A DNA stretch of 64,000 bases from Collibacillus ludicampi (GTDB taxonomy: Bacteria > Bacillota > Bacilli > Tumebacillales > BOQE01), in the NCBI RefSeq assembly GCF_023705585.1, contig NZ_BOQE01000001.1, positions 1,887,001-1,951,000 of the forward strand, read 5' to 3'. The translations under genes were made by a program, and so were the position numbers. The notes beneath the pieces are model-generated. The model searched no databases, had not been told where the DNA came from, and saw only the letters and a program-made list of their open reading frames with translations. How positions within the stretch are numbered: position 1 is the stretch's first letter; each line of letters opens with the position of its first letter. Positions 8,529-17,613 of this stretch are shown piece by piece.

Positions 8529-8996
8529 ATGTGGACGTTGATCGCAGAAGACGCGGAGAAAACACAACGATTTGCAGAGATTTTGGGTGAACTGGCAAAA
8601 CCGGGGGATGTGTTGACCCTTCATGGAGATCTCGGCGCCGGTAAGACCACATTTACGCAGGGACTGGCACGCGGATTAGGCGTTGGGCAAAGCGTCAGTT
8701 CACCGACTTTCACCTTGATTCATGAATATGAGGGACGGATCCCTCTTTACCACATCGATGTCTATCGTTTGGGTAAACATGCCGCAGAAGAAGACTTGGG
8801 ATATGACGAATATTTTTATGGAGAAGGCGTGACCGTGGTCGAGTGGGCTGAACTGATCGAAGAGCGCCTGCCTGATGATTATCTCTCCCTGACTCTTGAA
8901 AAAAACGGTGAGCATCGGCGGACGCTGCATTTTGTCGCACGCGGTCCGCGGGCAAGCGAATGGGTAGAGGAGATGATGAAACGATGCCGTACCTAG
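8529..8996 (+). CDS. tsaE: tRNA t6A biosynthesis ATPase TsaE
   Basis: A 155-aa P-loop ATPase of the TsaE family. The Walker A loop (G-D-L-G-A-G-K-T-T) is near residue 34, followed by the S-S-P-T-F-T-L-x-x-E-Y switch-like motif and the Y-H-x-D-x-Y-R-L motif, all typical. TsaE joins TsaB and TsaD to transfer threonylcarbamoyl to A37 of ANN-decoding tRNAs; its ATPase resets the complex. It lies 26 bases after thiL, and its end overlaps the tsaB start by 13 bases, implying translational coupling. Confidence 0.95.
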   Translation: MWTLIAEDAEKTQRFAEILGELAKPGDVLTLHGDLGAGKTTFTQGLARGLGVGQSVSSPTFTLIHEYEGRIPLYHIDVYRLGKHAAEEDLGYDEYFYGEGVTVVEWAELIEERLPDDYLSLTLEKNGEHRRTLHFVARGPRASEWVEEMMKRCRT

Positions 8997-9748
8997 CGAT
9001 GGATACAGCAACAGGAACGCTCACCGTTGCTGTCGGCGAACCGGGTGTCTTGCTTGGCGAGGCGACGACAAACCTGAAGAGGAATCATTCGAACCGTTTG
9101 ATGCCTTTAATCGATGTGTTGCTGGATGATATCGGGATTCAACCGGAAAACCTGAAGGGGATCATCGTCGGGCATGGCCCGGGCTCTTACACGGGAGTGC
9201 GCATTGGTGTAGCCACCGCAAAAATGATGGCATGGGCGCTCAACATTCCGCTTCTCGGCGTTTCCAGCCTGGACGGATTGGCGAGGAATTTCCTCGCGAG
9301 CGACGGAATCGTCTGCCCGATGTTCGATGCCCGTCGAAAACAAGCATATACCGCCCTCTATGAACGGACGGAATGTTCCTTCAGAAAGACGCTCGCCGAT
9401 TCGCTTCTCCCACTCGACCGACTGTTTTCGGCGATTCATTCCCGACAGGACGAAAGGCGTAACGCGCAGAAACCCGTGTCCGTTTTGTTCTGTGGGGACG
9501 GCGCGCAAGCATATCGGCAGGAGATCAAAGAGGCATTCGGTGATGATGCGTACTTTGTCGAATGTGCAGCACTAGACCTTGTGCGTGCGGGTCACCTTTT
9601 AGACATTGGCATTCCACGGCTGCTTGCGGGAGAGAAAGCGGATATCACAGGTTTTGCTCCCGAATATCTGCAACTGGCGGAAGCGGAAGCCAAATGGCTC
9701 TCCAAACAGACGCAATCACCGGAAGCTTCAGCGGACGGGAGGAGCTGA
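8984..9748 (+). CDS. tsaB: tRNA t6A biosynthesis protein TsaB
   Basis: A 254-aa ASKHA-fold protein, the inactive paralogue of TsaD that serves as its dimer partner in the t6A complex. The start [13 protein letters not shown], the G-P-G-S-Y-T-G-V-R-I-G motif and the D-A-R-R-K-Q-A-Y segment are diagnostic. The ATG at 8984 sits inside the end of tsaE with GAGGAG upstream; a longer frame beginning at 8960 would add residues without family support. It is followed after three bases by rimI. Confidence 0.95.
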   Translation: MPYLAMDTATGTLTVAVGEPGVLLGEATTNLKRNHSNRLMPLIDVLLDDIGIQPENLKGIIVGHGPGSYTGVRIGVATAKMMAWALNIPLLGVSSLDGLARNFLASDGIVCPMFDARRKQAYTALYERTECSFRKTLADSLLPLDRLFSAIHSRQDERRNAQKPVSVLFCGDGAQAYRQEIKEAFGDDAYFVECAALDLVRAGHLLDIGIPRLLAGEKADITGFAPEYLQLAEAEAKWLSKQTQSPEASADGRS

Positions 9749-9751
9749 TCG

Positions 9752-10231
9752 ATGAGCGAATGTGCGTTTCGACGGATGGTGCTGGAGGATATCGACCGCA
9801 TTCTGGAAATCGAACATGCTTCGTTTCCAACCCCGTGGTCACGATCGGCGTTTGAAGGAGAATTGAAAAACAATCATTTTGCTCACTATGTGGTTGTGGA
9901 ATGGAACGAACGGGTTGTCGGCTATGCGGGCATGTGGGTGATCATGGATGAAGCCCATATTACCAATATCGCGATTGAACCTGAGATGCGGGGACGCAAA
10001 CTGGGAGAAAAGTTGCTGCGTCATATGATGAGGATCGCCTGGTTAAAAGGGGCGGAACGAATCACACTGGAGGTTCGGGTATCGAACCGCGTCGCGCAAA
10101 ATTTGTATAAGAAGCTCGGATTCACCCCCCAAGGGGTTCGTAAAGGATACTATTCCGATAACCAAGAAGATGCGTTGATCATGTGGTCCGATCTGATTGC
10201 CTCCGACCTTCTTGCAGATTCGAGTTTGTAG
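9752..10231 (+). CDS. rimI: Ribosomal protein S18-alanine N-acetyltransferase
   Basis: A 159-aa GNAT acetyltransferase. The order of motifs is that of RimI: M-x-x-x-D-I-x-x-I-x-x-I-E, the A-H-I-T-N-I-A-I substrate strand, the acetyl-CoA loop R-G-R-K-L-G-E-K-L-L, and the E-V-R-x-S-N-x-x-A-x-x-L-Y-x-K-L-G-F end. It acetylates the N-terminus of S18 in enterobacteria; in Bacillales the gene sits in the t6A cluster exactly as here. GGGAGGAG lies about 6 bases before the ATG. It is separated from tsaB by three bases. Confidence 0.92.
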   Translation: MSECAFRRMVLEDIDRILEIEHASFPTPWSRSAFEGELKNNHFAHYVVVEWNERVVGYAGMWVIMDEAHITNIAIEPEMRGRKLGEKLLRHMMRIAWLKGAERITLEVRVSNRVAQNLYKKLGFTPQGVRKGYYSDNQEDALIMWSDLIASDLLADSSL

Positions 10232-10257
10232 CTTAACAAGGAACAGGAGTACGAAGA

Positions 10258-11349
10258 ATGGGATGGATAGAGCGAGTCAGGAAGAAATACCATGAAGACA
10301 TGCAAGCAGGGCGCACACCTTTGATCCTCGCCGTGGAAACCAGTTGTGACGAAACATCGGCAGCGGTTGTCCGCGGAGGGAGAGAGATCCTTTCCAATGT
10401 GATCTCTTCACAAGCGGCCATCCACAAGCGGTTCGGAGGAGTGGTACCGGAAGTCGCCTCCAGACGCCATGTAGAAAATGTGACGAGAGTCATTGAGGAA
10501 GCGTTGGAACAAGCGCAAGTGACTTTACAAGACGTATCGGCCATCGCCGTTACATACGGTCCCGGTCTTGTCGGCGCTCTCCTGGTCGGTATTGCGGCGG
10601 CCAAAGCGATCGCATACGCTTGCTCGATTCCTTTGATCGGCGTACAACATATCGCCGGTCATATCTATGCCAACGTGCTCTCCGATGGGGTCGAACCTCC
10701 TCTTCTCGCGCTTGTCGTCTCGGGCGGGCATACGGAAATCGTCTACATGCAATCCCATGATCACTTTGAATTCTTGGGAAGAACGCGCGATGATGCGGTC
10801 GGGGAAGCGTACGACAAAGTGGCACGGGCCATGGGGCTGGAGTATCCGGGAGGCCCGATTCTCGACCGATTGGCACAGGAAGGGGATCCAAACGCCATCG
10901 AATTTCCGCGCGCTTGGCTAGAGGAGGGGTCTTTTGACTTTTCCTTCTCCGGCTTAAAATCGGCGGTACTGAACGCATTGCATAATGCGGAGCAGCGCGG
11001 GGACGTATTACGAAAAGAAGACGTAGCCACTGGTTTTCAGGCGTCCGTGGTGGATGTTCTTGTGGAAAAAACGGTTGGGGCCGTCAAGAAGACAGGCGTC
11101 AAAAAGGTGGTCGTCGCCGGTGGAGTGGCAGCCAATCAGGGGTTGCGCACACGATTGACCGCAAGGGCTGCGGAAGAAGGGTTTCGCGTGACTTTTCCTC
11201 CTTTATCGTTGTGCACGGATAATGCGGCGATGATCGCGGCGGCCGCATTCCCTTTATACGCGAGGGGGGAATTCCACGGGCTTGAATTAAATGCGATCGC
11301 CAATTTAAGTATCACGGATTGGATGAATGGAAAACGAATTCAGTTTTGA
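10258..11349 (+). CDS. tsaD: tRNA N6-adenosine threonylcarbamoyltransferase TsaD
   Basis: A 363-aa catalytic subunit of the t6A complex (Kae1/Qri7/Gcp family). Visible motifs are V-E-T-S-C-D-E-T-S near residue 24, the iron-binding H-I-A-G-H, S-G-G-H-T-E, D-D-A[10 protein letters not shown] and the late G-G-V-A-A-N and C-T-D-N-A-A-M-I-A. The N-terminus is about 20 residues longer than typical, with a basic stretch (E-R-V-R-K-K-Y). The CAGGAG site suits ATG 10258, although an internal ATG at codon 15 is possible. It is the last gene of the run and is followed by a terminator and a DnaA-box cluster. Confidence 0.95.
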   Translation: MGWIERVRKKYHEDMQAGRTPLILAVETSCDETSAAVVRGGREILSNVISSQAAIHKRFGGVVPEVASRRHVENVTRVIEEALEQAQVTLQDVSAIAVTYGPGLVGALLVGIAAAKAIAYACSIPLIGVQHIAGHIYANVLSDGVEPPLLALVVSGGHTEIVYMQSHDHFEFLGRTRDDAVGEAYDKVARAMGLEYPGGPILDRLAQEGDPNAIEFPRAWLEEGSFDFSFSGLKSAVLNALHNAEQRGDVLRKEDVATGFQASVVDVLVEKTVGAVKKTGVKKVVVAGGVAANQGLRTRLTARAAEEGFRVTFPPLSLCTDNAAMIAAAAFPLYARGEFHGLELNAIANLSITDWMNGKRIQF

Positions 11350-11359
11350 ATGTTCTAGG

Positions 11360-11392
11360 GTGACCGGTTCGTAGGGAATCGGTCACTTTTTT
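11360..11392 (+). terminator. Intrinsic terminator after tsaD
   Basis: GTGACCG and CGGTCAC arms around a 13-base loop, followed directly by six T residues. It ends the thiL-tsaD transcript. Confidence 0.9.
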
Positions 11393-11428
11393 GTTTGAAG
11401 CCATTTTCGCTGTGCACAAAGTGATTCA

Positions 11429-11635
11429 TTATCCACACCCGGCTGAAGATAATTTATCCACTATCCACAGGTATTTGTGGATAACGTGGATAACTGCAAG
11501 CAGAACCTTATATTTTTTATCGACAAAAATCAGCAATATTTTATGTTAAACTTCGTCGTTTAATGTGGATAAGTCGGAACATGCACGTCAAACGCCGGCT
11601 GGTACTGTGGATAAATATGTGGATAGTGTGGATTT
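11429..11635. promoter_or_regulatory. DnaA-box cluster
   Basis: Four perfect DnaA boxes (TTATCCACA or its complement) lie at 11429-11437, 11476-11484, 11564-11572 and 11606-11614. One-mismatch boxes lie at 11454-11462, 11461-11469, 11485-11493 and 11618-11626, and a weaker one at 11627-11635. An AT-rich stretch (11507-11550) separates the two halves. No dnaA or dnaN is nearby, so this is unlikely to be oriC. Bacillus subtilis has, as I recall, a DnaA-box cluster in the equivalent gcp-ydiF gap, where such clusters titrate DnaA and restrain initiation. The rest of the 381-base gap holds only the tsaD terminator and the next gene's ribosome site. Confidence 0.85.
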
Positions 11636-11730
11636 GTCGCATTTTTCATCCGATGATGTCAATTGATCGCTTGTGAATAGTTCATCTGACCATTGTGGAA
11701 AATAAATGAAAAAGTGAAGGTGTCGTTATC

Positions 11731-13947
11731 GTGAACCGTTTTCCTACAATCTTTCTATCCATATGGTTGATCGCCTTGTTCATCGGCGGGACTTCTGGAT
11801 CGGCGCTTGCAGACATCCACTCTGCAATTCTCGATCATCCTCATCCGCATAAAAAGGTCATCCTTTTGCTGGTCAATCGGCTGGGGTTTCATGATCTTGT
11901 CAGCGAGGATATGCCCCATGTTCAAGAATGGGCGAAACGAAGCGCGCTCGGATTGATGAATAGCAATACGGGCGGAGCGAAGAATGATGTGAATACATAC
12001 CTGACATTAGCGCTGGGAGTGCCGACAACCACGAAGAAACCTCCGCAAATTTATAATCCTGAAGAAAGGACAGGGGAGGGCTTGACCGCTCATCTCCTTT
12101 ATGAGGAACGAACGGGTCAGACAGCAGCCGGCCCCATTCTTGTGAACACACCCGATTTCAGACATGCGCTTGAAAAGCTCCCTTATGCCTCTTCACTTGG
12201 TTTAACGGGCAATGAGTGGGAACGCCGCGGAATACGGACGGTTGTGATCGGCGGGATGGATGAGGGACAAACGGTTAAACGGTATGGTGCCATGTTCGCC
12301 ATCGATGGAAAGGGACGCATCCCGTTAGGCTCCATGATAAGCAAGGATGTCTTGATCGCGGATCCCGCCCGCCCTTTCGGGTTGAGGATGGACGTGACAA
12401 AGGTGAGTGATATCCTTGGGAAGACTCTTGAAAGTCATGATGTTACGATCATCGATGCAGGGGATCTTTCCCGTCTGGACGCGTATCGGAAACAGTTGAC
12501 ACGGAATCAGTTTGAACAATTGCGGCGAAAGGTTTTGCGGGAAACCGATCAACTGATCGACCTATGTTTGCGGGAGGCCAACGCAGAAACGCTTGTTATG
12601 ATGGTTACACCCCGCGTATCCGAGGAGTCCGTTTCTCGTGCGGAATGGTTAGCTCCGCTGATCATGCGCGGCGGAGCGGTCAAACAGGCATCTCTGTTGA
12701 CTTCACCAACGACCAGGAGGGAAGGGATTGTCTCCAATTTGGATGTGGCACCGACCGTTCTATGGCATTTGGGGATACCATCCCCTCCACAGATGTTAGG
12801 CCACCCGATGCAAGGGATCCAAACGGAGTACCCGTTGGACAAGACGAACGTTCTTGCCTTGCAAACTGCAAGGACATTTTCATTGCGTCCAAAAGTGATG
12901 GTTGGTTTCGGGATTTTCTCGTTATGTGTATTGCTATTCTTCGTATTTCGAGCGTGGATAGGCATGCAGGTTGTTTCCTTGATTTTGGCGGAGTGTTTGG
13001 GTTTTTCCTTATTAGCCGGACCGCTCATATGGCTGCTTTTGCCCCTTTTTCCCGCGACCAGTTGGCAGGGGGCGTTTGTGGCCGGCGGACTTATGCTTGC
13101 AGCTGTATTAGCAGGTATTTCTTTGTTTCGTTCCTGTTATCTCCGTTTGGCCGCTCTCAGTCTTCTGACAGCAGCCGTGGTTGTGGCGGATGTCGGGACA
13201 GGCGGGCATTTAGCCGCACAATCGATTCTTTCCTATGACCCGATCGTCGGTGCGAGATATTACGGGATCGGAAACGAATACATGGGCTATACTCTTGGGA
13301 CGGTACTTTTATCTTTCGGCTGTCTGTTAGAGGCATTTCCTCAGCGAAGAAAAGCGATCACTGTTACTTTTGCGGGATTCTTTCTGTTTCTCCTTTATTT
13401 CTTTGCTTCTCCACGTTTGGGGACAAACGCGGGAGGGGCACTGACTGCAGCCGCCGCCTTCTCGGTGACATTGTTTTTGCTCAAGAAAAAACGATGGACG
13501 CTTGCAGGATGGGGAGTTCTCAGCTTGAGCATGTTGGCCGCTCTCGTCATCCTTCTCGTGTTCAATCATCCGGATCTCGCGCTTCCCACCCATATTTCCC
13601 AAGCGGCTCGCACGGTTTGGCAACAGGGGAGCGGAGAGATGGAAAGAACGATCCTACGAAAACTGCTTACCAGTTGGCGGGTGATCAATTGGACATTTTT
13701 AGGTCCTGTGTTCATCGTCCTTTTAAGTCTCTTTCTCATCTTCTTGTCCCTAAGGAATTCAGTGAAGGAACGGGTACGAAGGGAATTCCCTTTTCTTTAC
13801 ATATCAGTGACAGGGATCACATCGGGTGCATGTGTCGGTTTATGTGTGAATGATTCGGGGATTGTCGTTGCCGTCATGATGATGATGCTCGTCATTTTCC
13901 CGGCTTGCATGATTTTGTCAAGGCGATCGCTCGAACGTCTGGAGTAA
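11731..13947 (+). CDS. Membrane protein with alkaline-phosphatase-like domain, probably inactive
   Basis: A 738-aa protein. A signal-peptide-like segment (1-27, ending S-A-L-A-D) leads into an extracytoplasmic alkaline-phosphatase-superfamily-like domain (about 40-375), then about eight membrane segments to the end. The fold is suggested by K-K-V-I-L-L-L-V-N-R-L-G and by the late G-I-V-S-N-L-D-V-A-P-T-V-L-W-H-L-G-I motif. The first metal-binding Asp is Asn (V-N-R-L) and the usual D-H-G is missing (M-V-T-P-R-V-S), so hydrolysis is doubtful. GTG start with GAAGGTG upstream. It is the first gene of the block inserted between tsaD and the ABC-F gene. No named family is recognised with certainty. 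Confidence 0.6.
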   Translation: MNRFPTIFLSIWLIALFIGGTSGSALADIHSAILDHPHPHKKVILLLVNRLGFHDLVSEDMPHVQEWAKRSALGLMNSNTGGAKNDVNTYLTLALGVPTTTKKPPQIYNPEERTGEGLTAHLLYEERTGQTAAGPILVNTPDFRHALEKLPYASSLGLTGNEWERRGIRTVVIGGMDEGQTVKRYGAMFAIDGKGRIPLGSMISKDVLIADPARPFGLRMDVTKVSDILGKTLESHDVTIIDAGDLSRLDAYRKQLTRNQFEQLRRKVLRETDQLIDLCLREANAETLVMMVTPRVSEESVSRAEWLAPLIMRGGAVKQASLLTSPTTRREGIVSNLDVAPTVLWHLGIPSPPQMLGHPMQGIQTEYPLDKTNVLALQTARTFSLRPKVMVGFGIFSLCVLLFFVFRAWIGMQVVSLILAECLGFSLLAGPLIWLLLPLFPATSWQGAFVAGGLMLAAVLAGISLFRSCYLRLAALSLLTAAVVVADVGTGGHLAAQSILSYDPIVGARYYGIGNEYMGYTLGTVLLSFGCLLEAFPQRRKAITVTFAGFFLFLLYFFASPRLGTNAGGALTAAAAFSVTLFLLKKKRWTLAGWGVLSLSMLAALVILLVFNHPDLALPTHISQAARTVWQQGSGEMERTILRKLLTSWRVINWTFLGPVFIVLLSLFLIFLSLRNSVKERVRREFPFLYISVTGITSGACVGLCVNDSGIVVAVMMMMLVIFPACMILSRRSLERLE

Positions 13948-14052
13948 ACGAAGGTGTTCGGGATACTACGGTGCTGCTCACGCTGCCGCAGCTGATTCGA
14001 ACAAAAAGCCAATTCCCATCTATCGAATGAGAATTGGCAGGGATAACCTCCA

Positions 14053-14727
14053 TTAATCACAAAGGGACAGGGTCTTAAGATGCTGAAAATTCCAATAGAT
14101 TGTTTCACCATTCGCGATCACCATCTCGATCAGATGGTTGTTGGGATCGAATCTGTTAAGCAGTCCAGTTTTATGGGGATGATCTCCAAGATCGAAAATC
14201 ACAAGTTTTCCTTCTAATTTTTTACATAAATCCTTCATGATTTGAGGTAAAGAGGCAAGGGATGGATTCAATGGAACCGATTGTGTGCTTAGTGAATAAG
14301 GAAGCACTTGACTTGAGTGAGGGATTAACCATTTTAGATGATAAAGGGAGATATACATTGTTTTATAGATAGGGGAATAGAAAACGAAGTAATCGTTCAT
14401 AAGATTCGTGAGATAACCATGGATGGATTTGTTGCCTGTCACATAAATCTCCACAAAACGTCCTTTAGCATGATCGAGCATCTTTCGATAAGAGAAGCTT
14501 TCTCCCAGTTTATCAAACGGAACGTGATTCGGATTCTCAATGATTTCATCAGTGGGTAAGCTGAGTTCCATGTGCTGTATATGGACGAGCGGAATATAAA
14601 GGAACTGTTGTCCATCATAGATAACGACGATATCGGATCCGAAGTCGATGAGGATCCCTTTGCACCTTTTTTTCCCTGAAATTTCAATATTCATTTGTTT
14701 TCCAATCCATTGTTGAAGATCGTTCAT
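14053..14727 (-). CDS. DUF2642 / CotB-like protein
   Basis: A 224-aa protein with two or three repeats of a small beta-barrel-like unit: G-K-x-x-x-I-x-x-x-G-x-K-x-x-x-G-x-L-x-x-x-x-x-D-x-x-V-x-Y followed by x-Y-I-P-L-x-H-I. Family recall is DUF2642, related to Bacillus spore coat protein CotB and its relatives. The start at 14727 has a perfect AAAGGAGGT 6 bases upstream; an in-frame ATG 69 bases earlier would overlap the upstream gene. It lies 31 bases after the ArsB/NhaD-like gene on the same strand, so the two may be co-transcribed. A spore-surface role is inferred only. Confidence 0.6.
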   Translation of the reverse strand: MNDLQQWIGKQMNIEISGKKRCKGILIDFGSDIVVIYDGQQFLYIPLVHIQHMELSLPTDEIIENPNHVPFDKLGESFSYRKMLDHAKGRFVEIYVTGNKSIHGYLTNLMNDYFVFYSPIYKTMYISLYHLKWLIPHSSQVLPYSLSTQSVPLNPSLASLPQIMKDLCKKLEGKLVIFDLGDHPHKTGLLNRFDPNNHLIEMVIANGETIYWNFQHLKTLSLCD

Positions 14728-14758
14728 AGTGATACCTCCTTTAAACTTGATCAAAAAC

Positions 14759-16111
14759 TTAGAAAATCCAAGATACCCAATAAGCCAGAATAACAAGCGT
14801 AAACAACGTAGTGATGGGAATCACGATCGAAGTTACTTTCAGATATTGAGCCCAGGTTACTTTTACCTTCCCTTTCTTGAGAATGTGCATCCACATCAGT
14901 GTAGCTAGAGTTCCGATGGGTAATAAAAGGGAACCCATATCACTGCCAATCACACTTGCAAGATACGAGATTTTCAGTATGAGTGGATCCAGTCCCATAC
15001 CGGTTAGGGTGATGGTTCCGACCATCAAAGCGGGATGATTGTTGAAGAAATTGGACATGAGGGTCACAAGGATTCCCATCATGATACTCGCGCGGAGCAA
15101 ATTGACGGAAACGATCGGTTGGAGGAAACGGATGAGCCAATCGGTCAATCCGATGTTGTGCAGTCCGTAGATAATCACATACATACTAAAGGCGAAAACC
15201 AGTATATACCAGGGTGTTTTTTTCATCATATCAACAGGGGAAATGCCTAAACGATACCAACGCCAACCGAGAAGAGCGAGGGAACCGCCAACGGCGGCGA
15301 GTGAAACGGGGATGTGGAAGTAGGAGGCGACGAAGAGACTTACACGGACGCAAAAGACAAAAATCAGGATGTTACGCATAAATTTTGTTCGGTGCTCCAT
15401 GGGGATGGGTGAGGAATCTCCCTTTAATGGGTGACTGCCTGGTGCTGGAGAGTGGGCCAAGAACCCTGGTGTGGTTTTGGGTAACCTGCGAGGCAACACG
15501 CGATAGAAGTTAGCGAACAGGAGAATCAAAAGCAGGACAAGCCCCAGGGTAGCGGGAATGAACATCATCGCCGTGTGCATATATAGATCCATTCCCACGA
15601 TTTTTAAAGCGATCAAATTCACGATGTTGCTGACTCCAATAGGGGCACTGGACGCAGTGGCGATTAACGCTCCTGATAATAAATAGGGGATTTTTTGATG
15701 GTTTTTGAGCCCTAAGTTATGAAGTAACATTAACAAGATAGGTGTCGTGATTAAAATACTGCCATCGTTGTTAACAAAAAGAGTCATGAGAAAACAAAAA
15801 AGATTGACATACCAGAAAAGTCGTATTCCTGACCCTTTCGCTTTTTCAACAAGTTTTTCAGCTGCCCAATGAAAAAAACCGAAACTTTCTAATACGATCG
15901 CCATGACGATCGTCGCCATGATGGTGATTGCGGCTCCCCCAATGGTTTCACTGATTTTCCCCAAATCCGAGAATGAAACACTCCCGCTCAGGATGACGAC
16001 CAATGCACCACAAGTGGCCGGTATCGCTTCATTCACTTGAGGTCTCCAGAAAATAAATGAAATCGTACATAAAAAAGAAAGCACGGTGATCAGAACCGTT
16101 AAATCATGCAT
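14759..16111 (-). CDS. ArsB/NhaD-family ion transporter
   Basis: A 450-aa protein with about eleven to twelve membrane segments of the ArsB/NhaD (ion transporter) superfamily, which includes arsenite and Na+/H+ antiporters. Characteristic features are the opening L-x-x-V-L-S-F, the L-F-V-N-N-D-G-S-I-L-I-T-T-P-I loop and the second inverted repeat M-S-N-F-F-N-N-H-P-A-L, each with paired Asn in the half-helix, then G-S-D-M-G-S-L-L-L-P-I-G-T-L-A-T. No arsR, arsC or arsA is adjacent, so arsenite specificity is not supported by context. It is followed on the same strand by the DUF2642 gene. Confidence 0.8.
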   Translation of the reverse strand: MHDLTVLITVLSFLCTISFIFWRPQVNEAIPATCGALVVILSGSVSFSDLGKISETIGGAAITIMATIVMAIVLESFGFFHWAAEKLVEKAKGSGIRLFWYVNLFCFLMTLFVNNDGSILITTPILLMLLHNLGLKNHQKIPYLLSGALIATASSAPIGVSNIVNLIALKIVGMDLYMHTAMMFIPATLGLVLLLILLFANFYRVLPRRLPKTTPGFLAHSPAPGSHPLKGDSSPIPMEHRTKFMRNILIFVFCVRVSLFVASYFHIPVSLAAVGGSLALLGWRWYRLGISPVDMMKKTPWYILVFAFSMYVIIYGLHNIGLTDWLIRFLQPIVSVNLLRASIMMGILVTLMSNFFNNHPALMVGTITLTGMGLDPLILKISYLASVIGSDMGSLLLPIGTLATLMWMHILKKGKVKVTWAQYLKVTSIVIPITTLFTLVILAYWVSWIF

Positions 16112-16483
16112 TCAAGTTTTTCACTCCTTAGAGCAAAACAGTCTACTTTTCCGGAGAAGACCTGCTGCTCATATGTGGTAGGTTCTTTTCACTCCCTTTT
16201 GTTTGTCCTTCATGTTCATTTGTAATGTAAGTATACGTATCAAGTAGATAGCATGGACTAAACAGCGGCCTTATTTTTCTTAAATTCCACTTCCATCTAT
16301 CAATCATAATCTATCAGCGTCTGTCTTCGTGTAGATGTCAGCTCTCATGAATGGAACGTAAAAGACCTTCCGCTGAAAAAGTGATCTACAATATTCTCTT
16401 TCGGTTCCGTATTTGTGTGGTCGATCTTGTATGAATCAGGAGCAGAAGGGGAAAATATGGCTGCAGAAAACTAGAAAAAATGG
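16112..16483. other. Intergenic stretch, divergent genes
   Basis: The 372 bases between the ArsB/NhaD-like gene (minus) and the DUF421 gene (plus) should hold both promoters. I see no clear -35/-10 pair, RNA fold or repeat. A reverse-strand ribosome site (AAGGAG) adjoins the transporter start. Confidence 0.4.
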
Positions 16484-17218
16484 GTGTTCATGATGCAAAT
16501 CTCGTGGTTGTTTCTTACCCTCAGCACAATGATTACTTTTGTCATTCTTCTCATGCTGGTTCGTTGGATCGGAAGCACACAGTTAACCCAGTTAACGATG
16601 TTTAATTGGGTAGCTGGTGCAAGCATGGGAAACCTGGCGGCAAATATGATGGCAACCACCAATCTCAAAGATTGGATTTCTTCTTGTTATACCCTTGTCA
16701 TGTTCACGGCTGCCACCATCATCGCCGCTTATTTCGCTTTAAAAAGCCGCACCTTTCGCCGGATCGCAAACGGTGAACCGATTGTGATCATCCACAAAGG
16801 GGTTTTACTACGGGATAACTTGCGGAAAACGAAGTTGAATATCGATGTACTGATGATGTTGCTTCGGGAAAAAGGTTTTTTTTCATATTCCGAGATTGAA
16901 TACGCGATTCTGGAACCTACGGGAAACTTGAGCATTTTACCGATTCAGGCGGCGCAGTCAGTCTCGAAAGAGGATCTTGTGAAAGGGCCCGACCTGTCAC
17001 CGGAAGGTCAAGGGCCCTATATCGAGTTGGTCGTGGACGGCGAAGTTGATCGTGACAAATTGGACAGTACCGGATATGACGAGAAATGGCTTTTTGAACA
17101 GATCAGAGAGTATGGGGGAAAAGGGTTGGAGGATGTCATGTACATGGCTGTCAATAAGGAAGGTGAAATTATCATCGATCTCCACCGGAAAGAAGAAGAG
17201 GATGATCCGACTATTTAA
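16484..17218 (+). CDS. DUF421 (YetF-type) membrane protein
   Basis: A 244-aa protein with three N-terminal membrane segments (about 4-27, 38-55, 62-85) and two cytosolic YetF-type domains. The signature elements are R-W-I-G-S-T-Q-L-T-Q-L, P-I-V-I-I-H-K-G-V-L, the L-R-x-T-K-L-N-I-D-V-L-M-M-L-L-R-E-K-G segment and E-Y-A-I-L-E-P-T-G-N-L-S. The family is widespread in Bacillales, often linked to sporulation, and its biochemical role is unsettled. The GTG at 16484 and the ATGs at 16490 and 16493 are all possible starts, since the ribosome site is poor. The end of the gene lies about 140 bases before a 33-aa membrane peptide gene. Confidence 0.85.
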   Translation: MFMMQISWLFLTLSTMITFVILLMLVRWIGSTQLTQLTMFNWVAGASMGNLAANMMATTNLKDWISSCYTLVMFTAATIIAAYFALKSRTFRRIANGEPIVIIHKGVLLRDNLRKTKLNIDVLMMLLREKGFFSYSEIEYAILEPTGNLSILPIQAAQSVSKEDLVKGPDLSPEGQGPYIELVVDGEVDRDKLDSTGYDEKWLFEQIREYGGKGLEDVMYMAVNKEGEIIIDLHRKEEEDDPTI

Positions 17219-17354
17219 ATGTGGTCAAGCCCGAACAGAGTACCGGGTTTTCTGTTTGTAAAACCCCCATTCATGCGGGGATCAAGGCACATGCCGTTTC
17301 TTAGCTCGTATCCCCAACATAAGCTGAAACATGAAGCAAACAGGGGGTGTCGTG

Positions 17355-17456
17355 ATGTACGGAACTTTCGGCGCTTACACGCGCTGGGCGGTCGTATTCC
17401 TGATCATCTTTGTTCTGTTCTTCCTCCTCGTTCCCGGATACGGAGCCGGGTATTAA
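17355..17456 (+). CDS. 33-aa hydrophobic sporulation-type peptide
   Basis: A 33-residue peptide: a short polar/aromatic head (M-Y-G-T-F-G-A-Y-T-R-W), one strongly hydrophobic helix (A-V-V-F-L-I-I-F-V-L-F-F-L-L-V-P-G-Y) and a G-A-G-Y tail. This resembles the YjcZ/SscA group of tiny Bacillales spore-associated peptides. AGGGGGTG lies 8 bases before the ATG, and an intrinsic terminator follows at 17531. A 58-aa paralogue with the same R-W-x-V-V-F-L-I-I-F-V core lies at 20031-20207. The rest of the 17219-17613 gap shows only a weak GC hairpin after the DUF421 gene. Confidence 0.65.
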   Translation: MYGTFGAYTRWAVVFLIIFVLFFLLVPGYGAGY

Positions 17457-17530
17457 ATGAAACATCTATAAATCTCTAAACGAAATGAATCGTTTCGTTG
17501 GCGACAAGGGAATTTAGGGATACTTCAGAA

Positions 17531-17564
17531 ACACGGGTGCTCTTCGCGATTACCCGTGTTTTTG
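17531..17564 (+). terminator. Intrinsic terminator
   Basis: ACACGGGT and ACCCGTGT arms around a 13-base loop, followed by a T-rich run. It ends the transcript of the 33-aa peptide gene. Confidence 0.8.
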
Positions 17565-17613
17565 TTACCGCAGATCCTTTTTTGCCATACTAAGGCAGAA
17601 GGAGGAGATGGCC

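Noticed and set aside
11429-11635. DnaA-box cluster as the chromosomal origin
   Set aside because: No dnaA, dnaN, rpmH or gidA in the window, and the cluster lies next to tsaD, where Bacillus has a non-origin cluster. Skew analysis could reopen this.
14759-16111. Part of an arsenic resistance operon
   Set aside because: No arsR, arsC, arsA or acr3 nearby; the family also includes Na+/H+ antiporters, so only the superfamily is called.
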